Source of the DNA: an uncultured Bacteroidota bacterium
GTDB lineage: Bacteria; Bacteroidota; Bacteroidia; Flavobacteriales; Flavobacteriaceae
Assembly (NCBI GenBank): GCA_902559035.1
Contig: CACEGG010000003.1
Span: 85,608-149,607, forward strand
Direction of reading: 5' to 3'
Length of the DNA stretch: 64,000 nt
Positions 18,102 through 28,212 of the stretch are shown in pieces; the stretch's first letter is position 1; the number at the start of each line of letters is the position of its first letter. A model generated the notes under the pieces. That model saw nothing but the letters and a program-made list of their open reading frames with translations, ran no database searches and was not told the DNA's origin. The translations under genes were made by a program, and so were the position numbers.

Positions 18102-18658
18102 TTTTTACTGTTTATTTTTGAATATATAACCACATCTAAATATTTATTTTCAAAGAAACTATGCTGATTCAAAACTGCATCTTTGAAATAATTTGATTCC
18201 TCAAGAGCAGTGTAAAGATGCGGTCTCAAATCAAATGCATAAACATATAATTTATGCATTTTTAATTCTTCAAACCCAATTTTTTCAATAAGAGAAAGAA
18301 AAATATTCCAATGAGTTTGAAAACTTTGTTTTTCAAGTTTGGTATCCATTATAAATGATATCTCTGAATTTTTATCAATCCAATTAATATGAACTAGTCC
18401 ACCATAACCAATACATTTATCATTTTTTAAGAACGAAAACAGAATTTGATCAGGTTCATTTTCAGTAAATAGATTATTTATTACATCTTTAAAATAATTA
18501 TTTTGAGATTCATTGGTAAGAGGTTTATCTTGTCGCAAGTGATAAATTTGTTCATTACGCCAATTCATTATAGAAAACCTGTCTTTTTCCCTAATTGGAA
18601 CTATCGAAAAAGCTCCTAAATTAAAAATCTGTTTGTTTAAAACTTTATAGGATTTCAT
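18098..18658 (-). CDS. pseH: GNAT N-acetyltransferase, PseH-like
   Basis: I start at the ATG 18658 rather than the TTG one codon upstream, giving 186 residues. It has the GNAT core: FSIVPIREKDRFSIMNWRNE, ISFIMDTKLEKQSFQTHWNIFLSLI and a conserved HKLYVYAFDLRPH strand. In the pseudaminic pathway PseH acetylates the 4-amino group of the UDP-linked 6-deoxy-altrosamine. Position between pseC/pseB and pseI supports the call. Other acyl groups cannot be excluded. Confidence 0.75.
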   Translation of the reverse strand: MKSYKVLNKQIFNLGAFSIVPIREKDRFSIMNWRNEQIYHLRQDKPLTNESQNNYFKDVINNLFTENEPDQILFSFLKNDKCIGYGGLVHINWIDKNSEISFIMDTKLEKQSFQTHWNIFLSLIEKIGFEELKMHKLYVYAFDLRPHLYTALEESNYFKDAVLNQHSFFENKYLDVVIYSKINSKN

Positions 18659-18661
18659 CAA

Positions 18662-19978
18662 TTAATTTAATCTTTTAAAACCTGAGTGACAAACTGGACC
18701 ATCTAATAAATCATCAATTTTCAAATCATTAAATTCACATTTTGATATTAAATTATATACCTCATCTAATGCAGTAAAATAACTATCAATATAGTTTTGT
18801 TTATGTTCAGTGCAAGCATAAAAATTTGTGCTCGCCAGAAAACCTTTTTTTAACATTTCTTGTGTTATTAAGGTTTTATATTTTAAATTATTTTCAGAGT
18901 TGAAAGAGTACGTACTAATCGCTGGAAGTCCACTTGTAATAATTTTTAAGTTGTAAGAATCAGCAAGCTTATTCCACTCATCACGCATTTTATTACCAAT
19001 TGATGTAATTATTTCCCATGACTTAATACTTTTCATTTCTTGTAGTGTAGCCAATGCAGCAGCAGGACCAATTCTTTCAGTCCAAAATGTACTACTTATA
19101 AAAGTTTTTTGAGCTGCTTCCATCACGGATTGTTTTCCAACAACTGCCGTTATACCATAACCATTTCCTAGGGTTTTACCAAACATTGCTAAATCAGGGT
19201 TTACTCCAAATTTTTGGTGTATTCCACCATATGTTTCTCTAAAACCAGAAGTACACTCATCAAAGATTAAAACAATATTTTTTCTTGTAGCCAATTCTCT
19301 CACTTTATGAAGAAAATTATCTTCTGGTCCAAAATTTCGAACCACTTCCATTTTGATAACTCCTATATCATTATTTTCTACGATAAAAAGTAACTCTTCA
19401 TAATTATTATAATTAAAAGGATATACTGAATTTTTCAAGTTCTTTGGAACACCCTTTGCATTTAAGCCTGGTAATAAATGTCCCGACAATTCATCTCCAT
19501 CATTATGATTAGCAGACAAATACCAATCGTGCCATCCGTGATAACCACAAATAGCTACATTATCTTTACCGGAAGCCGCACGGGCAATGCGTATAGCGAT
19601 GGCATTTGCTTCTCCTCCGCTTCTAGCAAATCTAACCATATCTGCCCAAGGATTAATTTCTATTAATTTTTCAGCTAAGTAAACTTCTTCAGGGCAATTT
19701 AAAGTACTCATATTGCCTTTTCTAATTGTTTCCATAACAGCAGCATCAACTTTGTCATTACCATACCCTAAAGTATTCGTTCCAATACCCATTATCGACA
19801 TATCGATTAGCTCATTTCCTTCAAGATCCCAAACTGAACAACCTTTTGCTTTAGAAAAATATGAAGGCCATTGTTCTGGTAAAAACATTTCAGGTCTTTT
19901 GGATAATAACATGGTACCTCCAGGGATTATTTTTTTTGCCTTTTTATATAACTCTTGTCCTTTTCCCATTTTAATCAT
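18662..19978 (-). CDS. Class III aminotransferase, glutamate-1-semialdehyde aminomutase-like
   Basis: A 438-residue PLP enzyme of the GSA/class III group: MVRFARSGGEANAIAIRIARA, GYHGWHDWY, IFDECTSGFRE with the PLP Asp, and MFGKTLGNGYGITAV with the PLP lysine. It is not the tetrapyrrole HemL by context; such paralogues recur in nonulosonate and flagellin-glycan clusters. It likely exchanges an amine on a keto-sugar. Two starts are possible, MIKMGKG at 19978 (8-nt overlap with the upstream gene) or MGKG at 19969; the latter is directly after the upstream stop. Confidence 0.85.
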   Translation of the reverse strand: MIKMGKGQELYKKAKKIIPGGTMLLSKRPEMFLPEQWPSYFSKAKGCSVWDLEGNELIDMSIMGIGTNTLGYGNDKVDAAVMETIRKGNMSTLNCPEEVYLAEKLIEINPWADMVRFARSGGEANAIAIRIARAASGKDNVAICGYHGWHDWYLSANHNDGDELSGHLLPGLNAKGVPKNLKNSVYPFNYNNYEELLFIVENNDIGVIKMEVVRNFGPEDNFLHKVRELATRKNIVLIFDECTSGFRETYGGIHQKFGVNPDLAMFGKTLGNGYGITAVVGKQSVMEAAQKTFISSTFWTERIGPAAALATLQEMKSIKSWEIITSIGNKMRDEWNKLADSYNLKIITSGLPAISTYSFNSENNLKYKTLITQEMLKKGFLASTNFYACTEHKQNYIDSYFTALDEVYNLISKCEFNDLKIDDLLDGPVCHSGFKRLN

Positions 19979-20729
19979 TTTTTAAGGATTTTAAAAATCC
20001 TTCATTTCGGATAATTGAATTGTTTATTTTATCTAAATCATTTTTAATTATATGATTCGTATACTCTAACCAAGTTTTATCAGTACCTAAATCCTTAATT
20101 AGGGTTTTTATTAAATCAAAATCTTTGGCCTCATCTACGGTCATTCTAATCTTTGAGTAATCCAAACTACAAGGATAGTTTAATGCTTTAAATATATTAG
20201 CTCCTTTAAAATCAGAATTATTTCGAATATATGGCGTGACGTGTTCGCGATCTGATGATAAAATAGCATTTTTCCATGCTACTTCTAGGGCTGAAAATTT
20301 AAAAACTTCAATATCTTGACCATCAGGATACTTTTCAACTAAAGTATTTGAACAATAGTCTACATTATTATTATGAGCAAAAGTAATTAACTTATCTACT
20401 AAAATTGGGTCTATTAATGGGCAATCTGAAGTCACTCTTACAATCCAATCTGGTTTTTCATTTCTTACAGCTTGATAAAATCGATCTAACACATCAGATT
20501 CAGAACCTCTAAAAGAATTAAAACCCCAATCTTTAGCATAGTCATAAATAACTTTATCCTCAGGTTTATCCGTAGTAGCAACTATAATATTAGAAACATT
20601 ACTACACTTATTTAAACGCTTTAAGTGAATTTCTAGTAAAGATTCATCATTAATTTTCTTGAATATTTTTCCAGGCAACCTCGTGCTTCCCGACCTTGCC
20701 TGTGTAATCAATGATGTCTTTACTTCCAT
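19971..20729 (-). CDS. CMP-nonulosonate cytidylyltransferase, SpsF/PseF-like
   Basis: The 252 residues match SpsF-type cytidylyltransferases. The N-terminus SLITQARSGSTRLPGKIF is the nucleotide-binding signature, and RVTSDCPLIDP is the metal-binding region shared with NeuA and KdsB. It should activate the nonulosonic acid as the CMP-sugar. It overlaps the aldo-keto reductase gene by 10 nt and lies in the pse run. I leave the symbol empty because SpsF and PseF are related but not identical families. Confidence 0.85.
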   Translation of the reverse strand: MEVKTSLITQARSGSTRLPGKIFKKINDESLLEIHLKRLNKCSNVSNIIVATTDKPEDKVIYDYAKDWGFNSFRGSESDVLDRFYQAVRNEKPDWIVRVTSDCPLIDPILVDKLITFAHNNNVDYCSNTLVEKYPDGQDIEVFKFSALEVAWKNAILSSDREHVTPYIRNNSDFKGANIFKALNYPCSLDYSKIRMTVDEAKDFDLIKTLIKDLGTDKTWLEYTNHIIKNDLDKINNSIIRNEGFLKSLKND

Positions 20730-21589
20730 AATGATGGGTTTAACAAATCTAAATTTTCAACAGTTATATTATCAATACATTTTAAAGCTTCCTCATTAAC
20801 TTCATAAGCAGCGGCTTTTATATTAGCATTTAATTGAGATATGGAATCAACACCTATAATGACATTATCTATATTATTTTGTTTGATACAGTAGCTTAGT
20901 GCTAATGCTTCCATTGAACAACCTTGTTTTTTTGTTATTTTATTTAAGGTCTTTAGATGACGTTTTAGGGCTTGAACAATCGATAAATTATCAGTTATTT
21001 TTTTAAAGAATAAACCTTGAAGAAAAGCAGATCTAGTATGAATTATTTTTCCTTTTTCTTTCAATTTATTTATTAAAACTCCTCTAACGCTAAAATTATC
21101 TAACAAATTAAATGGTAATTGCACTACAGTAATTAAATCTTCATTTAGTAAGCTTTCTAATTGAGTGTTCGTATAAACTGATACACCAATGTTTTTAATT
21201 AAACCTTCAGATTTTAATTCATTCAATGTTTTAAGTGAATTATAATTAGATTTAAAAGAATCAAATGAATGAAACATTATTACATCCAGAGTATTAACGT
21301 TCATTAAGTCGAGGTACTCAAGAACTTTACTCTTTATTAAATTATGTTTAATCTGATGTGGAAATTTAGTGATAATTTTAAATTTAAAATTATTTTGTTC
21401 TTTGTGATAATTTCCAATTAACTGGTGAGCATTTCCATATGCCTGAGCTGTATCTAAAATTCTAATTCCCGAATTATAAGCTACTTTTAAAAGACTTAAT
21501 ACTTCCTCTTTTTTAGGTTTTCCTATAGTATTGTTAATTCCATATTTTAAACCAAATTGAACTGTACCAAGAATTAACTTACTATTCAT
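20720..21589 (-). CDS. Aldo-keto reductase
   Basis: The start is placed at MNSKLILGTVQFG (21589, 289 residues); the track start at 21694 reads through the pseC 3' end. The tetrad of the family is visible: Asp and Tyr in DTAQAYGNAH, Lys in IITKFP, His in VIMFHSF. It is expected to reduce a carbonyl with NADPH. Its overlap by 8 nt with pseC and by 10 nt with the cytidylyltransferase puts it inside the nonulosonate pathway. A standard pseudaminic pathway has no such step, so the substrate is open. Confidence 0.86.
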   Translation of the reverse strand: MNSKLILGTVQFGLKYGINNTIGKPKKEEVLSLLKVAYNSGIRILDTAQAYGNAHQLIGNYHKEQNNFKFKIITKFPHQIKHNLIKSKVLEYLDLMNVNTLDVIMFHSFDSFKSNYNSLKTLNELKSEGLIKNIGVSVYTNTQLESLLNEDLITVVQLPFNLLDNFSVRGVLINKLKEKGKIIHTRSAFLQGLFFKKITDNLSIVQALKRHLKTLNKITKKQGCSMEALALSYCIKQNNIDNVIIGVDSISQLNANIKAAAYEVNEEALKCIDNITVENLDLLNPSLWK

Positions 21590-22730
21590 TAGAAATAAAT
21601 TTGATAACTTCATCAATAACAAAATTTTGCTCTTCATTTGAAAGCGTTGGATACATTGGAAGACTAATACATTTAGAATAATAATTTTCTGCATTAATTA
21701 AATCTGAACCTTCATAACCAATTTTTTTATAATATGGCATAGTATATACTGGTACATAATGAATTTGTGCCAAGATGCCTTTAGAATGGAGGAAGTCATA
21801 CAATTCTTTCCTGTTTTCAACCTCTATAATAAAAAGATGATGGGCATTATAAGACCCAATGGGTAAGTCTTGAAATTTTATTTTCCCTTTGAAAGCTTTT
21901 TTATAATTAAATGAAATTTCATTTCTTCGCTCAACTCCTTTTTTATTTTTTGCTAATTGAGTAATTCCTAATGCAGATTGGAAATCTGTTAATCTATAAT
22001 TAAAACCAAGCGCTATCATTTCATAATACCAACCTCCATGGTTTTCTTCCATGTTCTCTCTAGTAATTCCATGAGTTCTTAGTAACATCAACTTTTCGTA
22101 CAAATCTTTGGAATTGGTTGTAAGCATTCCTCCCTCCCCACAAGCAATGTGTTTTACAGGGTGAAAAGAAAAAACTCCAATGTCTGTATAATTTCCATTT
22201 CCACAAAAGTTTACTTCTCCTTTGCTATCTATAAAATACCCACCAGGTGCATGACAAGCATCTTCTATTATCCAAAGATTATGACTATTTGCCAAAATTC
22301 TAAATTCTTCCATATTAACTGGAAGTCCAGCGAAGTCAACAGGAATTATTCCTTTAAAATATCCTTTTGGCTTTGATTTAATCAATTCTTTTACAGAGTT
22401 AATATCCAACAAATAAGTATTTGGATCAATATCTGCAAACCAAACTTCTCCACCTGCATAACGAATACAGTTTGCCGAGGCAGCAAAAGTTATAGGAGTT
22501 GTAATTACTCTATCACCTTTTTTAAGACCTAAGGCTAGGACAGATAAGTGTAGCCCAGCAGTTGCATTATTAACAGCTACTGCATAGTTAGATCCTACAT
22601 ATTCTGCAAATTTTGATTCAAATTCTCTAGCCTTAGGTCCTTGAGTAAGGTAATCAGATTGTAAAGTTGATACTACAGCATCAATATCTTTTTGATCTAT
22701 ACTTTGTCTACCGTAAGGTATTTTTTTCAT
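21582..22730 (-). CDS. pseC: UDP-4-amino-4,6-dideoxy-N-acetyl-altrosamine transaminase
   Basis: A 382-residue DegT/DnrJ/EryC1 aminotransferase. MKKIPYGRQSIDQKDI, NNATAGLHLSVLALGL, the EDACHAPGG loop and the PLP lysine in FSFHPVKHIACGEGG are the PseC subgroup pattern. It aminates C4 of the PseB product. It shares one base with the pseB stop (TAATG) and is followed by the aldo-keto reductase. Confident from motif and from adjacency to pseB. Confidence 0.94.
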   Translation of the reverse strand: MKKIPYGRQSIDQKDIDAVVSTLQSDYLTQGPKAREFESKFAEYVGSNYAVAVNNATAGLHLSVLALGLKKGDRVITTPITFAASANCIRYAGGEVWFADIDPNTYLLDINSVKELIKSKPKGYFKGIIPVDFAGLPVNMEEFRILANSHNLWIIEDACHAPGGYFIDSKGEVNFCGNGNYTDIGVFSFHPVKHIACGEGGMLTTNSKDLYEKLMLLRTHGITRENMEENHGGWYYEMIALGFNYRLTDFQSALGITQLAKNKKGVERRNEISFNYKKAFKGKIKFQDLPIGSYNAHHLFIIEVENRKELYDFLHSKGILAQIHYVPVYTMPYYKKIGYEGSDLINAENYYSKCISLPMYPTLSNEEQNFVIDEVIKFISNE

Positions 22731-23746
22731 TATGCTGTAAAATTAGGATCAACATGAATTTTTACTAATTCTCTTAAAGATTCTATCGTTTCCCATTCTT
22801 CATTATCCCCAGAACTGTAAGAAAAATTAGGATCAACTAATTTTGCTTTAAAATGTTCGATAAACTTCTCTCTATTAAAAATAGTCTTTTGTGGTAAAAT
22901 TGCGTAATATTTACCAATGTCATATGTGTTTAGTGCATCGGATACAGTTATCATTTCTTCGTGTAATTTTTCACCGGGTCTTATCCCTACTTCTTCTTGA
23001 CGACAATCAGGACCTATAGCAGTTGCAACGTCAACAATTTTATAGGATGGTATTTTTGGAACAAATAATTCACCTCCCCAAGCTTTTTCAATAGCATCAA
23101 ATACCATCTGACAACCATCTTGAAGAGAAATATTAAAACGGGTCATTTTTTTATCAGTGATTGGTAAAACCCCCTCTTTTCTTTTATTCAAGAAAAATGG
23201 CATAACTGAACCATTAGAACCCATTACATTACCATAACGTACTACTGAGAACTTAACATCTCTTGACCCTTTAATATTGTTAGCTGCTATAAATAGTTTA
23301 TCAGAAGTAAGCTTCGTTGCACCATATAAATTAATAGGAGCACAGGCTTTATCAGTTGAAAGTGCTACAACATCTTTTACACCACATTTCATCGCTGAAG
23401 CAATAACATTTTCTGCTCCATTTATATTTGTTTTGATACATTCTGAAGGATTGTATTCAGCTAAATGAACATGTTTCATTGCTGCAGCATGAATAACGAT
23501 ATCTATTCCTTCAAAAGCTCTATCTAATCTATCTTTATCACGTACATCCCCAATAAAGTACCTCATTGATGGATATTTAGATTCAGGAAACTCCATGGCC
23601 ATATTAAAATGTTTTTGTTCATCTCGTGACAAAATAACTAGTCTTTTTATATCCGGATTTCTATCTAAAATTAATCTTGTAAACATTTTACCAAAAGAAC
23701 CTGTTCCTCCGGTGATTAAAATTGATTTTCCATTTAAATTTAACAT
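22730..23746 (-). CDS. pseB: UDP-N-acetylglucosamine 4,6-dehydratase (inverting)
   Basis: The 338 residues belong to the PseB/FlaA1 dehydratases: ILITGGTGSFGKMFT, MKHVHLAEYNP, STDKACAPINLYGATKLTSD with the active-site Asp-Lys and YxxxK, and YGNVMGSNGSVMPFF. It makes UDP-2-acetamido-2,6-dideoxy-arabino-hexos-4-ulose, the first pseudaminic intermediate. This is the first gene of the nonulosonate run; 46 nt separate it from gmd. Confidence 0.95.
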   Translation of the reverse strand: MLNLNGKSILITGGTGSFGKMFTRLILDRNPDIKRLVILSRDEQKHFNMAMEFPESKYPSMRYFIGDVRDKDRLDRAFEGIDIVIHAAAMKHVHLAEYNPSECIKTNINGAENVIASAMKCGVKDVVALSTDKACAPINLYGATKLTSDKLFIAANNIKGSRDVKFSVVRYGNVMGSNGSVMPFFLNKRKEGVLPITDKKMTRFNISLQDGCQMVFDAIEKAWGGELFVPKIPSYKIVDVATAIGPDCRQEEVGIRPGEKLHEEMITVSDALNTYDIGKYYAILPQKTIFNREKFIEHFKAKLVDPNFSYSSGDNEEWETIESLRELVKIHVDPNFTA

Positions 23747-23792
23747 TACCTTAATTTTTTAATTTTATATTTTTTTTAAATTTTAGAGATAA

Positions 23793-24920
23793 TTATTCAT
23801 AATAATTATTTGTGCTATACCCACCTTTTTTCAAATACTGATCTTTTTGCATCAACGTAATATCCGATTGCATCATATCTTTCACCAACGATCCCAAATC
23901 ATGTTCTATAACCCACCCTAATTTGGTTTTAGCTTTTGTAGGATCTCCAATTAATAAATCTACTTCTGTTGGTCTAAAATAAGCAGGATCTATAGACAAC
24001 ACTTCTTTTCCTAACTCTAATTGAAATTCTTCATTATTACAATTAACAACAAAAGCTTTCTCATTGACTCCTTCACCTTTAAATTGTAAATCAATACCAA
24101 CTTCTTTAAAAGCTAGTCGTACAAAATCTCTGACCGTGGTGGTCTTTCCTGTTGCTATCACCCAATCTTCAGGTTCTTCTGCCTGCAAAATCATCCACAT
24201 CATACGCACATAATCTTTGGCATGCCCCCAATCACGCTGGGCATCTAAATTCCCTAAATATATTTTCTCTTGCAATCCTAAAGCTATTCTAGCGGTAGCT
24301 CTTGTAATTTTACGAGTCACAAAGGTTTCTCCTCTTCTAGGGGATTCATGATTGAATAAAATACCGTTACATGCAAACATATTATAAGCCTCTCTGTAGT
24401 TTTTGGTGATCCAAAAGCCATAAATTTTTGCAACTCCGTAAGGAGATCTTGGATAAAAAGCTGAATTTTCATCATAAAACCCTTTGTTATTTTTATTTTC
24501 TGGCATTCCGCCATATAATTCTGAAGTAGAGGCTTGATATATTCTCGTTTTCTTTTCTAAGCCTAGTAAACGAACTGCCTCTAGAATACGTAAGGTCCCT
24601 AACCCATCTACATTTCCTACATATTCAGGAGTATCAAAAGAAACTTTTACATGAGACATCGCTCCTAAATTATAGATTTCATCGGGCTGACATTCTTCTA
24701 TAATCTTGGTAAGATTGATTGCATCTGTTAAATCTCCATAATGCAATTTTAATCGTTGATTAGGATGATGAGGATCTTGGTATAAATGATCTATACGATC
24801 AGTATTTAATGAAGATGCTCTTCTTTTTATTCCGTGCACCTCATACCCCTTTTCTAATAACAATTCTGCTAAATAGGAACCATCTTGTCCAGTAATTCCA
24901 GTAATTAAAGCTACTTTCAT
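23793..24920 (-). CDS. gmd: GDP-mannose 4,6-dehydratase
   Basis: The 375 residues are the usual length. [48 protein letters not shown] (catalytic YxxxK) and [12 protein letters not shown] are Gmd signatures. It converts GDP-mannose to GDP-4-keto-6-deoxymannose, which the next gene reduces to GDP-L-fucose. Together with fcl it is less AT-rich than the flanking pse and transferase genes. Confidence 0.97.
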   Translation of the reverse strand: MKVALITGITGQDGSYLAELLLEKGYEVHGIKRRASSLNTDRIDHLYQDPHHPNQRLKLHYGDLTDAINLTKIIEECQPDEIYNLGAMSHVKVSFDTPEYVGNVDGLGTLRILEAVRLLGLEKKTRIYQASTSELYGGMPENKNNKGFYDENSAFYPRSPYGVAKIYGFWITKNYREAYNMFACNGILFNHESPRRGETFVTRKITRATARIALGLQEKIYLGNLDAQRDWGHAKDYVRMMWMILQAEEPEDWVIATGKTTTVRDFVRLAFKEVGIDLQFKGEGVNEKAFVVNCNNEEFQLELGKEVLSIDPAYFRPTEVDLLIGDPTKAKTKLGWVIEHDLGSLVKDMMQSDITLMQKDQYLKKGGYSTNNYYE

Positions 24921-24923
24921 TAT

Positions 24924-25910
24924 TTATAATTTTATTTTTTTAATTGAATGTATATTCTCTAAAAACCAAGAATAAGTTTTTTTAATGCCGTCTTCTAATT
25001 CTGTTGAATATTGCCATCCAAGTTCTTTCATTTTAGAAACATCCATCAATTTTTTTGGAGTTCCATCTGGTTTACTTGTATCCCAAAGAATCTTTCCTTG
25101 ATGTCCTGTTACTCTCTGAGTGGTGTCAGCTAATTCTTTAATAGTTATGTCTTTTCCAGTACCTACATTATATAAATATTCTGGTAAATTATTCTCTAAT
25201 ACGTAGACTACAGCTTCTGCCATATCATCAACATATAAGAACTCTCTCATCGGAGTTCCGCTTCCCCAGAGCGTTACATTTGAATTGTTATTTATTTTAG
25301 CCTCATGAAATTTACGCAGCATCGCTGGCAGTACATGCGAGGATTGCAAATCGAAATTATCAAAAGAACCATACAAGTTGGTAGGCATCAAACTAACATA
25401 GTCTTTGTTATATTGTTTACGAATAGCCTGACAAGCTTTTACTCCTGTAATCTTTGCAATGGCATACCATTCATTTGTAGGCTCTAAAGAATCTGTTAAT
25501 AAGTAATCTTCTTTTAAAGGCTGTGGAGCAAACTTTGGGTAGATACATGAACTCCCTAAGAAAATAAATTTTTCTATTTCAGCTTTATGCGCACCATTAA
25601 TCAGATTGTTTTGAATTTGCATATTTTCCATTAAAAACTGGTAGGGGAAATTATTATTAGCAAGGATCCCTCCAACTTTTGCAGCAGCATCGATTACTAC
25701 CTCTGGCTTTTCTTTCTTATAAAAATCATAAACAGCTTGTTGGTTTGTTAAATCTAATTCTTTACTTGTTTTTCCTATTAAATTGGAATATCCCCTGGAG
25801 ACTAAAACTCTCCATACTGCAGAACCTACCATTCCTTTATGTCCTGCGATATATATTTTTGTTGTATTTTCCAAACTGGCTTTTTTTATTTGTAACTTAT
25901 AGGCTTCCAT
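24924..25910 (-). CDS. fcl: GDP-L-fucose synthase
   Basis: A 328-residue SDR with [48 protein letters not shown] (catalytic Tyr-Lys) and [12 protein letters not shown], all hallmarks of the epimerase-reductase Fcl/WcaG. It uses the Gmd product. The ATG overlaps the dehydrogenase stop upstream by 14 nt, and the N-terminus carries about 16 residues ahead of the Rossmann core; no shorter ATG exists. Function is secure by motif and by the gmd neighbour. Confidence 0.95.
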   Translation of the reverse strand: MEAYKLQIKKASLENTTKIYIAGHKGMVGSAVWRVLVSRGYSNLIGKTSKELDLTNQQAVYDFYKKEKPEVVIDAAAKVGGILANNNFPYQFLMENMQIQNNLINGAHKAEIEKFIFLGSSCIYPKFAPQPLKEDYLLTDSLEPTNEWYAIAKITGVKACQAIRKQYNKDYVSLMPTNLYGSFDNFDLQSSHVLPAMLRKFHEAKINNNSNVTLWGSGTPMREFLYVDDMAEAVVYVLENNLPEYLYNVGTGKDITIKELADTTQRVTGHQGKILWDTSKPDGTPKKLMDVSKMKELGWQYSTELEDGIKKTYSWFLENIHSIKKIKL

Positions 25911-27180
25911 CTACAATATTTCCTTCTAAAAAATTCTTAACGTCATAAATAATAGCGTTCTCATTTTTTAAAGACAAGAAATCTAATTCATTGAATTTCT
26001 GATGTGATACAGTCAATACTACCGCATCAAATTTTTTATTGGGTAAAGATTTTGAAGATTTTAATCCATATTCAAGATTTACTTCTTCTTCATCAGCCCA
26101 AGGATCATGAATTGTTATATTAGTTCCATAATCTTTCAATGCATTTATAAGATCTACTGCTTTTGTATTTCGTACATCTGGACAGTTTTCTTTAAATGTG
26201 ATTCCTAAAACAAGTACCTTAGATCCATTAACAGGTATATTTTTCTTAATCATGCATTTTACAATCTCAGAAGCCACATAATCTCCCATTCCATCATTTA
26301 ATCTACGTCCGGCTAAAATAATTTCAGGATGATATCCATTCTCTTGGGCCTTTTGAGCTAAATAATAGGGATCCACCCCAATACAATGACCACCAACCAA
26401 ACCGGGCTTAAAAGGAAGAAAATTCCATTTAGTTCCTGCTGCTTCCAACACATCATGAGTATTTATATCTAAAATATTGAAGATTTTTGCTAATTCATTC
26501 ACAAATGCAATGTTAATATCCCGTTGAGAGTTTTCAATTACTTTGGAGGCCTCTGCAACTTTTATTGTGGGTGCCAAATGAGTCCCTGCTGTAATAACAG
26601 ATTTATACAAACCATCTACTTTCAAACCTATCAATGGCGTTGAACCGGAGGTAACTTTTAATATTTTTTCAACAGTATGCTCTTTATCACCTGGATTAAT
26701 TCTTTCAGGTGAATACCCAGCATAAAAATCGGTATTGAATTTAAGGCAAGAAACTTTTTCTAATACAGGAACACAATCTTCTTCTGTAGCTCCTGGATAC
26801 ACAGTAGATTCATAAATTACGACATCTCCTTTTTTTAATACTGCCCCAACAGTTTCACTTGCTTTTACAAGTGGTGTTAAAATGGGTCTGTTATTTTTAT
26901 CAACGGGTGTTGGAACTGTTATAATGTAATAATTACAATCCTTAATTTCTGCCAACTGATTGGTGCAAAACAATCCATTAGAATCAGAGTCTTCACAGAC
27001 GAGTACTGATTGTAATGTTTGGCTATCAACTTCCAAGGTTGAGTCAACACCGGACATTAGTTCAGATATTCTATCGGTATTGATATCAAAACCGACTACT
27101 GAATATTTGGTTGCAAAGAGTCTTGCTAATGGTAGGCCTACATATCCTAAACCGATGATTGCAATTTTATCTTTTTTCAT
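25897..27180 (-). CDS. tviB: UDP-N-acetylhexosamine 6-dehydrogenase, WbpO/TviB-like
   Basis: I start at [15 protein letters not shown] (27180, 427 residues); the track start 27207 would run into the upstream gene. [46 protein letters not shown] and catalytic [14 protein letters not shown] are features of UDP-GalNAc/UDP-GlcNAc dehydrogenases. It makes a UDP-N-acetylhexosaminuronate. The epimerase partner sits immediately upstream with a 5-nt gap, the Vi-antigen tviB-tviC arrangement. Confidence 0.9.
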   Translation of the reverse strand: MKKDKIAIIGLGYVGLPLARLFATKYSVVGFDINTDRISELMSGVDSTLEVDSQTLQSVLVCEDSDSNGLFCTNQLAEIKDCNYYIITVPTPVDKNNRPILTPLVKASETVGAVLKKGDVVIYESTVYPGATEEDCVPVLEKVSCLKFNTDFYAGYSPERINPGDKEHTVEKILKVTSGSTPLIGLKVDGLYKSVITAGTHLAPTIKVAEASKVIENSQRDINIAFVNELAKIFNILDINTHDVLEAAGTKWNFLPFKPGLVGGHCIGVDPYYLAQKAQENGYHPEIILAGRRLNDGMGDYVASEIVKCMIKKNIPVNGSKVLVLGITFKENCPDVRNTKAVDLINALKDYGTNITIHDPWADEEEVNLEYGLKSSKSLPNKKFDAVVLTVSHQKFNELDFLSLKNENAIIYDVKNFLEGNIVDGSL

Positions 27181-27185
27181 GCTTT

Positions 27186-28169
27186 TTATAAATTTTTCCA
27201 ATACCATTTCACAGCTTCTTTCAAACCTTGCTGCAGTGTAAACTGTGGATTATAATTTAAATTTTCTTTTGCTTTATCTACACTAGCATGTGAATGTGGA
27301 ATGTCACCTGCTCTATTTGGGCCATATATGACCTCAACATTTGAAATTTTAGAATCAAACTCAGATAAATACTCTTTTAAGTATCCCATTAAATCATTTA
27401 GCGTATTACGATCTCCATAAGCTATATTATAGACAGTATTAATCGCTTTTTCATTTGTTGTTACAAGGCTTAATAAATTAGCTTGTATTACATTATCAAT
27501 GTATGTAAAGTCTCTAGAGTAGTTTCCGTCTCCATTAATAACTGGCGATTCTCCCTTCATTAATTGGCTAACAAATTTTGGGATTACTGCTGCATAAGCA
27601 CCATTTGGATCTTGCTTCCTGCCGAACACATTAAAATATCGAAGACCAATCGTTTGTAAACCATAGGTTTTTGAAAAAATATCAGCATATAACTCATTTA
27701 CATATTTAGTAATGGCATATGGCGACAAGGGTTTCCCGATGATATTCTCAACTTTTGGCATTGATTCTGAGTCTCCATAAGTTGATGAACTTGCTGCAAA
27801 CACAAATCTTTTCACTCCATTGTCTCTTGCCGCTACAAGCATATTTAAAAAACCACTCACATTCACATCATTGGAGGTGATTGGATCTTTAATAGATCTT
27901 GGAACCGACCCTAATGCTGCTTGATGTAAAACATAATCAACACCCTGGCAAGCTTTTAAACAATCCTCTAGTTTTCTAATATCACCTTCGATTAGCGTAA
28001 AATTAGAATCCTTTAAAAGCTGTTCTAAATTTTCTCTTTTACCAGTAGCAAAATTGTCAAGACAAACTACTTTGTTTCCTTTTTCAAGTAGAGCCTCGCA
28101 TAAATTTGATCCAATAAAACCGGCACCTCCAGAGACAAGAATTGTTTTATTACTTAATTCAATATTCAT
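27186..28169 (-). CDS. tviC: UDP-N-acetylglucosamine 4-epimerase, WbpP/TviC-like
   Basis: A 327-residue SDR epimerase. [55 protein letters not shown] and [18 protein letters not shown] are diagnostic of the WbpP/TviC group that prefers N-acetylated UDP-hexoses. With the adjacent dehydrogenase it supplies UDP-GalNAc and its uronate. It is 43 nt downstream of the short UDP-glucose dehydrogenase gene. Confidence 0.91.
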   Translation of the reverse strand: MNIELSNKTILVSGGAGFIGSNLCEALLEKGNKVVCLDNFATGKRENLEQLLKDSNFTLIEGDIRKLEDCLKACQGVDYVLHQAALGSVPRSIKDPITSNDVNVSGFLNMLVAARDNGVKRFVFAASSSTYGDSESMPKVENIIGKPLSPYAITKYVNELYADIFSKTYGLQTIGLRYFNVFGRKQDPNGAYAAVIPKFVSQLMKGESPVINGDGNYSRDFTYIDNVIQANLLSLVTTNEKAINTVYNIAYGDRNTLNDLMGYLKEYLSEFDSKISNVEVIYGPNRAGDIPHSHASVDKAKENLNYNPQFTLQQGLKEAVKWYWKNL

Positions 28170-28212
28170 TAACTATTTTTATATTTTTCTCGAATACCAA
28201 CATTATTCAGGT

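Noticed and set aside
18662-19978. hemL (glutamate-1-semialdehyde aminomutase of haem synthesis)
   Set aside because: It is embedded with overlapping ends in the nonulosonate pathway; no tetrapyrrole gene is near.
24317-24514. Track ORF of 65 residues inside gmd
   Set aside because: It is a shadow frame of gmd with no recognisable protein features.
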